This document shows positions 19,789-24,802 of a DNA stretch of 38,291 nt, one piece after another (positions within the stretch are counted from its first letter, which is position 1; each line of letters begins with the position of its first letter). Under the pieces are notes generated by a model. That model was given only the letters and a program-made list of their open reading frames with translations, did no database searches and was not told the origin of the DNA. This DNA is from a virus, in the IMG/VR virus record IMGVR_UViG_3300022752_000179, positions 1 to 38,291 of that record; one strand, written 5' to 3'. Both the position numbers and the translations under genes were made by a program.

Positions 19789-20049
19789 GTGTCAAGACTC
19801 AGTTGCAAAAACTGCGGAAAGCCGTCTACTATTGTGATGACAAGATTGAATCCAAGTGATGGAGGAAAAATTCGTCGCCATCATTGCAGCTATTGCGAAT
19901 TAAGATGGTGGTCCTACCAGCTACCGTCTCCACCAATTCAAGCTATCCCAGACTGGGTAATAGACTGGGTTGCAAGAGAACCATCAATTAACCAGGAATC
20001 ACTTAAGACGCACCTTTCATCCATCAAAAAAAATCAAAGCCATGGCTAA
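19789..20049 (+). CDS. NrdR-type zinc-ribbon protein
   Basis: 86 residues if it starts at GTG 19789, six bases after dcd; an ATG at 19714 in the same frame lies well inside dcd and is less likely. Residues 5-40 (SCKNCGKPSTIV, SDGGKIRRHHCSYCELRWWS) follow the zinc ribbon of NrdR (CPFC...DSR...IRRRRxCxxCGxRFTTYE): C6, C9, C33, C36. NrdR represses ribonucleotide reductase genes through this ribbon plus an ATP-cone; the ATP-cone is absent here, so it may be a free-standing DNA-binding ribbon. Its place among dNTP and transcription genes fits a regulator. Confidence 0.62.
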   Translation: MSRLSCKNCGKPSTIVMTRLNPSDGGKIRRHHCSYCELRWWSYQLPSPPIQAIPDWVIDWVAREPSINQESLKTHLSSIKKNQSHG

Positions 20050-20398
20050 ATTGCTAACCCAAGAGCAGCTTGTTGATAAAGTATCAAGAATTCTCTCTTA
20101 CCCGCCAATGGCTTCTCATGCTTCAATAGCAGCGGAAACAGGTTTTGATCGAGAAATCATCCGAAGAATCAGGTTTGGGATTAAATACAATCACATACTT
20201 CCTGAGCTGCCACGCATGGAGCAATCAGCGGCAAAGGTAAAATGCAGTCAATGTATTCAGTGGTACTTGCCAAAAGACGCCGAAGATGATAGATATGGTG
20301 ACTGTTCACTCGGAATCCCAGAGTGCAAGCTTCATGGGCAAAACTGGGCTCGGGGTTGCGGAGCTTTCTTGTCAAACGGAGGCGAAGATAATGACTGA
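20042..20398 (+). CDS. Cys-rich protein with HTH-like N-terminus (118 aa)
   Basis: From ATG 20042 (MAKLLTQEQLVDKVSRILSY). HASIAAETGFDREIIRRIRF looks like a helix-turn-helix (about 25-50). The C-terminal half has cysteines in CSQCIQW, GDCSLGIPEC and RGCGAF, probably a metal site. It overlaps the zinc-ribbon gene by eight bases and the alpha-CTD-like gene by eight. Probably a DNA-binding regulator; not assigned to a family. Confidence 0.6.
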   Translation: MAKLLTQEQLVDKVSRILSYPPMASHASIAAETGFDREIIRRIRFGIKYNHILPELPRMEQSAAKVKCSQCIQWYLPKDAEDDRYGDCSLGIPECKLHGQNWARGCGAFLSNGGEDND

Positions 20399-20702
20399 TT
20401 GGAAACTGATTTCAATTAAACTTAAAGATGCTTTGATGAAGACAGAAAAATGGTGGGAACACAAGGAATTATTGCAGCATGTTGAAGAACTGCTTGAACA
20501 AAACAATGAAGGCACTCCAATCAAGTGGCTTGGTCTTTGCGTAAGAATTGAAAATGCTTTAATGCGAAGTGGATGCAATACGATTGAAAAACTTGAAACC
20601 CTGAGAGAAGACCAAATTTTATCAATCCGTGGCCTTGGTCAAAGCTCAATTCCTGACATTAAGATATCACTTGCTAAATGGAATCGTTTACATATTAAAT
20701 AA
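20391..20702 (+). CDS. RNA polymerase alpha C-terminal domain-like protein
   Basis: 103 residues. ATG 20391 has a strong ribosome site (GGAGG, eight bases), rare on this strand. Residues about 50-95 (RIENALMRSGCNTIEKLETL, DQILSIRGLGQSSIPDIKIS) reproduce the alpha-CTD pattern: helix, 'L..aGI.Tv..L', then 'IrglG.ks..eI...L', a helix-hairpin-helix that binds UP-element DNA and activators. The N-terminal half is helical (WWEHKELLQHVEELLEQNN). It could imitate or replace host alpha-CTD at phage promoters. A non-RNAP helix-hairpin-helix DNA-binding protein is the alternative. Confidence 0.65.
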   Translation: MTDWKLISIKLKDALMKTEKWWEHKELLQHVEELLEQNNEGTPIKWLGLCVRIENALMRSGCNTIEKLETLREDQILSIRGLGQSSIPDIKISLAKWNRLHIK

Positions 20703-20788
20703 ACTTTTAGCCATGTCAAGATAGGTTTTGTCAATTTGCTTTTTACTTGGCTTGCTAGTCCACACGCACACGTTCTTCACCAGCAACC

Positions 20789-21052
20789 ATGGAATTTGCT
20801 CTTCCACAAAACCTGTCTCAGCACCTGATTTCTTACGATTCTGAGCTGAAAGCAGAAATTAAACGCCAACGCTCTCAAAATAGGAGCGCATCACCGCATA
20901 AACCACCTACCCATCCTCTCGGAAAAATTGATAATCTCTTTCCTGTAGAAGTAGTGGACAACGACACATTTTCTCGCGATGTTGACTATCTCAACGGCGA
21001 AGCCGCACCGCACAGGTACCGCCGCTACAGCAGCTTTCCATCCTTGGATTGA
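20789..21052 (+). CDS. hypothetical basic protein (87 aa)
   Basis: MEFALPQNLSQHLISYDSEL then a basic Arg/Ser/His/Pro-rich middle (KRQRSQNRSASPHKPPTHP) that looks disordered, and an acidic then Arg/Tyr-rich end. CA-rich leader without Shine-Dalgarno. It starts a block of six small genes. Not recognised. Confidence 0.55.
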   Translation: MEFALPQNLSQHLISYDSELKAEIKRQRSQNRSASPHKPPTHPLGKIDNLFPVEVVDNDTFSRDVDYLNGEAAPHRYRRYSSFPSLD

Positions 21053-21056
21053 TCTA

Positions 21057-21344
21057 ATGAACTACGACGAACTTGATGTCTCCGTCGACCCTTCCGGAGA
21101 CATAATCGTTACCTCCATGGTTGACGACGCGGTTTACATCCAGGGGAGTCAGACACTGGAGGATCCTCCGGAGTACGCTGCTGCTCTGTTTCAACTAACA
21201 ATCACCAAAGCAGAAGCAGCTGACTATGTCTTTGACACCGAAGGAGTGGATGTCGCAGACACAAATGATCTGCATGAGGACGTTATCAAAAATGTGGTCA
21301 TGCACTACGTTGACATAAAGGACAGCTGGTCGTTGGTTAAGTAG
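21057..21344 (+). CDS. conserved small acidic protein, paralogue of the gene at 2500-2784
   Basis: 95 residues from ATG 21057 (MNYDELDVSVDPSGDIIV), four bases after the preceding gene. It shares its whole length with the minus-strand gene at 2500-2784: GDIIVTSMVDDAVYIQGSQ and LEDPPEYAAALFQLTI are near-identical blocks, and both end in VDIKDSWS/IDWKDKWI. This copy has a higher GC content at third positions. Unknown function; duplication in one phage is unusual for so small a gene. Confidence 0.72.
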   Translation: MNYDELDVSVDPSGDIIVTSMVDDAVYIQGSQTLEDPPEYAAALFQLTITKAEAADYVFDTEGVDVADTNDLHEDVIKNVVMHYVDIKDSWSLVK

Positions 21345-21399
21345 TACTTGGTCCTGAGCACGACCTTAAACTGCTCCTGTTCCGCCACTCACCGCTGCC

Positions 21400-21690
21400 A
21401 TGAATCAGACTATTGTTCACGTTTACAAGATCAAAGCTGAAGACCAAGAGAATGCAACGTTGGTTTTGTCTCCAGCAGAACCTGTTCAGCCTTCTGTCAA
21501 GATTTCTGACGGTACGACAGAAGTTCATGTAACTGGTCTTTCCCAGAGCCAGCTGCAGGAAAGCATCTGTAAGTACATCAGCATGCTTAAGTACTTTCCA
21601 AAGAAGAACCAAGCAACAAAAGAGTGGCTCAAGGAACTTCACGCGGTTCTTTGCGACACAATTGAAGCCTTGAACGATAATAACGACTGA
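21400..21690 (+). CDS. hypothetical protein (96 aa)
   Basis: MNQTIVHVYKIKAEDQENAT; beta-rich first half with Pro/Val-rich turn, then a helical half (SQLQESICKYISMLKYFP, EWLKELHAVLCDTIEALND). Acidic. Preceded by a C-rich leader. No family recognised. Confidence 0.6.
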   Translation: MNQTIVHVYKIKAEDQENATLVLSPAEPVQPSVKISDGTTEVHVTGLSQSQLQESICKYISMLKYFPKKNQATKEWLKELHAVLCDTIEALNDNND

Positions 21691-21727
21691 TTATTATCAC
21701 TCAACCCTGTTCATTTTCCTAACAGCC

Positions 21728-22063
21728 ATGCAAACCTCTCTTTCGTCTATCGAAGTCAACGGCGTCACCTACGTTCCTGCAGGAACAGGTGGTGCAAATG
21801 TTCTGCCCAGTGGAAGCCGCAACGTGATCGTCATTGATCGCGGTTGGATCTTTGCCGGTGACACCACTTTTGATGAAGTGACCCAAGAGTACACCCTGTC
21901 GAACGCCGCCTGGGTGTTCCGCTGGGAATCCGTTGGTTTTGACGGCGTCATTTCCGATCCTAAGTCCAGTAAAGTGACACTGAAAAAGATGGCAAATCCA
22001 GTTGTGGTGCCAAAGGGATCCGTCATTTTCAAAGTGCCTGTAGACGCAAAGTGGGGCCTGTGA
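21728..22063 (+). CDS. conserved beta-rich phage protein (111 aa)
   Basis: VIVIDRGWIFAGDTTFDEV, YTLSNAAWVFRWESVGFDGV, SSKVTLKKMANPVVVPKGSV and a final VPVDAKWGL form a repeated strand pattern like small uncharacterised phage proteins of a DUF6948-like type (R-x-x-WxFAG then WVFRWxS); the family call is tentative. The stop overlaps the start of the Gly-Tyr repeat gene (TGATG), so the two are translationally coupled. Confidence 0.62.
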   Translation: MQTSLSSIEVNGVTYVPAGTGGANVLPSGSRNVIVIDRGWIFAGDTTFDEVTQEYTLSNAAWVFRWESVGFDGVISDPKSSKVTLKKMANPVVVPKGSVIFKVPVDAKWGL

Positions 22064-22395
22064 TGGCAACCATTGACACCGTGGGAGGTTCGCCTCCCAC
22101 TTTCTTCCCAGTAGGCAACAGCCTTGGCGACGGCTACGGCGACGGCTCCGGCTACGGCTACGGCTACGGCGACGGCTACGGCTACGGCTACGGCTCCGGC
22201 TACGGCAACGGCTACGGCTATGGCGACGGCTATGGCGACGGCTACGGCGACGGCTACGGCGACGGCTCCGGCTACGGCTACGGCTATGGCGACGGCTATG
22301 GCGACGGCTACGGCGACGGCTACGGCGACGGCTACGGCGACGGCTCCGGCTACGGCTTCGGCACTATCTCCACCCTGACAAAACGCTGGACATGA
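22063..22395 (+). CDS. Gly-Tyr-Gly-Asp tandem-repeat protein (110 aa)
   Basis: About 20 ordinary residues (MATIDTVGGSPPTFFPVGNS) are followed by roughly 80 residues made only of G, Y, D, S and rare N or F (GYGDGYGDGSGYGYGYGDG pattern), then GTISTLTKRWT. The frame is confirmed by coupling at both ends: TGATG with the upstream gene and ATGA with the downstream gene, whereas the alternative Ala-Thr repeat frame is not connected. Gly-Tyr repeats are typical of disordered, self-associating or sticky proteins. Function unknown; a terminator-like hairpin lies in its first codons. Confidence 0.65.
   Translation: MATIDTVGGSPPTFFPVGNSLGDGYGDGSGYGYGYGDGYGYGYGSGYGNGYGYGDGYGDGYGDGYGDGSGYGYGYGDGYGDGYGDGYGDGYGDGSGYGFGTISTLTKRWT
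22081..22107 (+). terminator. terminator-like hairpin at the start of the repeat gene
   Basis: GTGGGAGG (22081-22088), TTCG tetraloop, CCTCCCAC (22093-22100), then TTTCTT. The stem is perfect and very stable, the T-tract is short. It sits 18 bases inside the repeat gene, so it could end most transcription from upstream or act as an attenuator. Confidence 0.5.
22126..22362 (+). repeat. GGC-(T/G)AC hexanucleotide tandem repeat
   Basis: About 237 bases of six-base units GGCTAC and GGCGAC with interspersed GGCTCC, arranged in longer blocks (the pattern GDGSGYGYGYGDG recurs), so higher-order duplication has occurred. It encodes the Gly-Tyr repeat. Such tracts change length readily by slippage. 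Not a CRISPR array: no spacers. Confidence 0.85.
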
Positions 22396-22649
22396 GTTTC
22401 TTCAATAAATACGTCGCCCTTGTAGCGGATGCTACGGGAAGATACGCAACAGTGTTTGTGGAAGCCTCTAACTGGGGCGCTGCAATCTCTCAACTAGAAG
22501 ATCTCGGGTGTGAGGTTGTAGAGAATCAAACAGCTGGCTACGACTCAAATGACCTGCAAACCAAAGAAACCCGACAAGAAGTAGGTCTTATTGATATTGA
22601 CGATCTACTCACACAAACAGACTTCATTTCTCACGATTGCTATCTTTGA
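22392..22649 (+). CDS. hypothetical protein (85 aa)
   Basis: ATG 22392 overlaps the repeat gene's stop (ATGA). MSFFNKYVALVADATGRYAT and EASNWGAAISQLEDLGCEVV suggest a small alpha/beta domain; the C-terminus is acidic. Last gene of the plus-strand block; it converges with the minus-strand gene at 22624-22866, overlapping by 26 bases. Not recognised. Confidence 0.6.
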   Translation: MSFFNKYVALVADATGRYATVFVEASNWGAAISQLEDLGCEVVENQTAGYDSNDLQTKETRQEVGLIDIDDLLTQTDFISHDCYL

Positions 22650-22866
22650 GCACAAGCTCTACCTCAAGCTGCCTCACTCGTCCCAAGAGTAAGTTAATTG
22701 TTGCTTCGTGCTGATACCAGTCAACAATTAACTTATCCGCCAACTCTCCGATATCCTCTCGCTCAAGCTTCTTTGCCTTGTGCCTGTCCATCTCGCGCTC
22801 TAGCTGGGCAGTCAGACTGGGTTCGGGGATGAACCACTTGCCGCAACTCTCAAGAGGATCTGCCAT
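22624..22866 (-). CDS. coiled-coil small protein (80 aa)
   Basis: MADPLESCGKWFIPEPSL then a long amphipathic charged helix (LEREMDRHKAKKLEREDIGE, INLLLGRVRQLEVELVL). It resembles short coiled-coil proteins near lysis genes of cyanophage-like genomes, by recollection only. It starts divergently from the plus-strand gene at 22865, the two ATGs sharing a CATG palindrome. It could be a chaperone or spanin-like component, but it has no signal or membrane segment. Confidence 0.6.
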   Translation of the reverse strand: MADPLESCGKWFIPEPSLTAQLEREMDRHKAKKLEREDIGELADKLIVDWYQHEATINLLLGRVRQLEVELVLKDSNREK

Positions 22867-23062
22867 GACTCAGCCACAACTCAATCAGTCTAATGGACAT
22901 AGCAACATGCCATACGTTACAGTTGCAACAGATGAGCGTGGATCAGCTTGCTGGTTTGTTGTTGAAGGCGAAAAGAGGACTAAATTTATGTGCGGCAAGG
23001 AAGCATTTCATGTGCTTGGCTTGGCTATTAAGCGGCTTCCTGGAGAACAGAGATCCAAATAG
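22865..23062 (+). CDS. small hypothetical protein (65 aa)
   Basis: ATG 22865 preceded by AGAGGA at a good distance. YVTVATDERGSACWFVVEGE and FHVLGLAIKRLPGEQ look like a small beta-alpha domain. The start overlaps the divergent minus-strand gene by two bases and the end overlaps the end of the endolysin gene by 35. Antisense position makes it less certain. Unknown function. Confidence 0.5.
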   Translation: MTQPQLNQSNGHSNMPYVTVATDERGSACWFVVEGEKRTKFMCGKEAFHVLGLAIKRLPGEQRSK

Positions 23063-24038
23063 TTCCAAGACCAAGCAGCGGAAGAATACGCTCTCGTATA
23101 TCTTGATTATGCAATCGAATGCAGCCTTGAGTCGGATGCAATTCTTGCCTTGGATTCCAGGCACCTGGCCAGCCGCAGGCTGATCCTCCGCCGTGAATCA
23201 TGATTCCGTCTCGATATGGCCTGCTGGTTGGCCCCTCCTGTCCCTCCAGGCCCTCCAGGTCGAGCGAATACCAGCCATAGGCGCGACGATCAGGTGTGAA
23301 TTTTGCGGTTGGGTCTTGATCGTAATCCCTGTAAATACCATTTACGTTGATCCTGTAAAGCCCTGGAGGGGTATCGGTTCCGGGGCGATTCCACTCCGCC
23401 TCTCCCCCTTGTCCACGGCAAAGGCATGGAATACGCCATAGTCTTTTGCCATCATGCGTCCATGCAGTAAGCAGTTCGTTTACATCATTTGCAATCATGT
23501 GATGATCGCCAGGTTTTAGGTCTGGCTTCATTTTGGGGCCAACCATTCCAGGCGGCCAAACTGGTAAAGATGACTGCTGAGGCTGTTCAATAAAAAGCTT
23601 GACTTCTTCTGCGCGGCGGCGAATCAAACCAGGCAGTGCAACACTGCCAGCTTTATTCCAGCGTGGAAGTTCTTCTTTAATAACGATATCTTCATTCTCG
23701 CCATTAAGCAATCGCCGCCTAAGCGTGCTATCACTTACAGCTCCAAGTCCAACATTATATGCCCATGACACAATAGCTGCGGTTTTATTTGGTGACCATT
23801 TTTGAACAACAGGAATAAGCTTGGAAAGTTTTTGGCAAATCTTGGTAACTTCATTTTTTAGCAACAAATCGGCTTCTTGAGTTGAAATTGTATCTCCCTG
23901 TTTTACGGGAACACCATTGACAATTGTTGCCCCCCATCCAATTGTCCATACACCAGCAGGACAAATGTAAGCATCGAGCCTGCACCCCTCAAACCCTTTA
24001 ATAAATTTAGTTGCAATTGCAATTGCGTCGTTTGACAT
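23028..24038 (-). CDS. bimodular endolysin: GH24 lysozyme fused to L,D-transpeptidase (YkuD) domain
   Basis: 336 residues. The N-terminal domain (1-155) is a T4-type lysozyme: E17, C26 and T32 in FEGCRLDAYICPAGVWTIGWG have exactly the E-x8-D/C-x5-T spacing of the catalytic triad (Cys replaces Asp as in P1 Lyz); ALPGLIRRRAEEVKLF closes the fold. After a Pro-rich linker (PVWPPGMVGPKMKPD) a second domain has RLWRIPCLCRGQ, PGTDTPPGLYRI, then IMIHGGG (H282) and HPTQGCIRLHNQD (C306, R308), the Cys-His active site of L,D-transpeptidases. It would cleave glycan strands and may act on or bind peptide stems. No signal peptide, so it needs the holin. Confidence 0.85.
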   Translation of the reverse strand: MSNDAIAIATKFIKGFEGCRLDAYICPAGVWTIGWGATIVNGVPVKQGDTISTQEADLLLKNEVTKICQKLSKLIPVVQKWSPNKTAAIVSWAYNVGLGAVSDSTLRRRLLNGENEDIVIKEELPRWNKAGSVALPGLIRRRAEEVKLFIEQPQQSSLPVWPPGMVGPKMKPDLKPGDHHMIANDVNELLTAWTHDGKRLWRIPCLCRGQGGEAEWNRPGTDTPPGLYRINVNGIYRDYDQDPTAKFTPDRRAYGWYSLDLEGLEGQEGPTSRPYRDGIMIHGGGSACGWPGAWNPRQELHPTQGCIRLHNQDIRERILPLLGLGTIWISVLQEAA

Positions 24039-24206
24039 TTAATTTGAAAAAAGTTTTACTACGGTTAAATTTTGCCAGCCAAGCGCTTTTAGTTGTGCAA
24101 TTTTTGCTTCAACTTGACTTGGATCTAAATCAAAAACAACTTGCTCTCCGTCCTGCGTAATTGGAGTTGGATTTTCGCAGATAAGGCGAATAAGATGTGT
24201 TGACAC
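24039..24206 (-). CDS. small acidic protein between holin and endolysin, GTG start (55 aa)
   Basis: GTG 24206 gives STHLIRLICENPTPITQDGE, then QVVFDLDPSQVEAKIAQLKA and a C-terminal WQNLTVVKLFSN; its TAA directly abuts the endolysin ATG. The composition and exact fit in the lysis operon support it although it is short. The frame is also open further upstream without an ATG. Looks like a small alpha/beta protein; unknown role. Confidence 0.6.
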   Translation of the reverse strand: MSTHLIRLICENPTPITQDGEQVVFDLDPSQVEAKIAQLKALGWQNLTVVKLFSN

Positions 24207-24235
24207 TTGTATTCTACTCGCCAGGTCGTGAGATG

Positions 24236-24445
24236 CTATTGATCGAGTTTGTTTTCGCGCACGGCAACGCCAAGTGCTACGTTTGCTGCCCCAACCAAGG
24301 CTGTCATTGCATCTGTTCTGGACGCTTTACAGGCTGATCCACCGGAATATCGTAAGCATACAATCCAATCCATTACCCCTATACTCGCTCCTGCGATCAA
24401 GCAAGTTCCAGCAAATGCCAAACAATAGCCAAGATAGCGATTCAT
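24236..24445 (-). CDS. putative holin, two membrane segments (69 aa)
   Basis: Short protein with two hydrophobic stretches: LGYCLAFAGTCLIAGASIG (5-23, probably to about 32) and AMTALVGAANVALGVAV (46-62), separated by a charged loop with Cys, Arg and Lys, and a charged C-terminus (RENKLDQ). Size, topology and position just before the endolysin fit a class II-like holin. The ATG overlaps the previous stop (ATGA). Function is inferred from context only. Confidence 0.6.
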   Translation of the reverse strand: MNRYLGYCLAFAGTCLIAGASIGVMDWIVCLRYSGGSACKASRTDAMTALVGAANVALGVAVRENKLDQ

Positions 24446-24693
24446 TTTGCTTCAAGTCGTGTAACCCTTCGATCAATCGTAATCACGCTATTTTCAATTT
24501 TTTCAACCCTGCCCTCGACAGCAAGCTGCCTGCTTAGGATGGTTTTTTGATTTTCAAGAATCAAGTCGAGTTGGCGTGGTACGGTAAATCCGATATATCC
24601 AATTCCACAAACTGCGGCCAAGATTAGTCCTGCTGCAACCTGCTGCTCTACCTCGCGCCAAAAAGGTGGTTTTGGCTGATTATCGGAGGGCAT
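24442..24693 (-). CDS. membrane-anchored coiled-coil protein of the lysis module (83 aa)
   Basis: Start at ATG 24693 (MPSDNQPKPPFW), with AGGAG five bases upstream; an in-frame ATG at 24783 would add a GC-rich leader-like extension. A single membrane helix (VAAGLILAAVCGIGYIGFTV, about 18-37) is followed by a coiled-coil (LDLILENQKTILSRQLAVEG, VITIDRRVTRLEAK). This N-in/C-out plan resembles an inner-membrane spanin (Rz-like) or a holin-associated XhlA-like protein. No outer-membrane lipoprotein partner was found. Confidence 0.6.
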   Translation of the reverse strand: MPSDNQPKPPFWREVEQQVAAGLILAAVCGIGYIGFTVPRQLDLILENQKTILSRQLAVEGRVEKIENSVITIDRRVTRLEAK

Positions 24694-24718
24694 AAAAGCT
24701 CCTGGTGGTGCCTGATGC

Positions 24719-24789
24719 CCCCTGGCTGCAGGGGCCAACACGGATAGCATAGCTGCTGCAGCGATACTGTGATTCCACGGCAAATTATA
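24719..24789 (-). promoter_or_regulatory. possible late promoter element and leader hairpin of the lysis genes
   Basis: A perfect TATAAT lies on the minus strand at 24784-24789 between the fibre gene and the lysis genes, without a TTGACA at the usual distance; this could suit an alternative sigma factor. Downstream in the leader CCCCTG (24719-24724) pairs with CAGGGG (24729-24734). Weak evidence. Confidence 0.3.
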
Positions 24790-24802
24790 TGAATTTAATC
24801 TT

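Noticed and set aside
20702-20788. Promoter in the gap before 20789
   Set aside because: TTGTCA at about 20727 is followed at 17 bases by CTTGCT, too far from consensus on the plus strand; the reverse strand has TTGACA but faces genes on the wrong strand.
22126-22362. CRISPR array
   Set aside because: The repeats are contiguous six-base units inside a reading frame, without spacers, and no cas genes are present.
22124-22378. Long Ala-Thr-Ala-Met repeat frame through the hexanucleotide array
   Set aside because: It has no coupling to neighbours or ribosome site; it is the shifted reading of the array. The Gly-Tyr frame is joined to both adjacent genes by start/stop overlaps.
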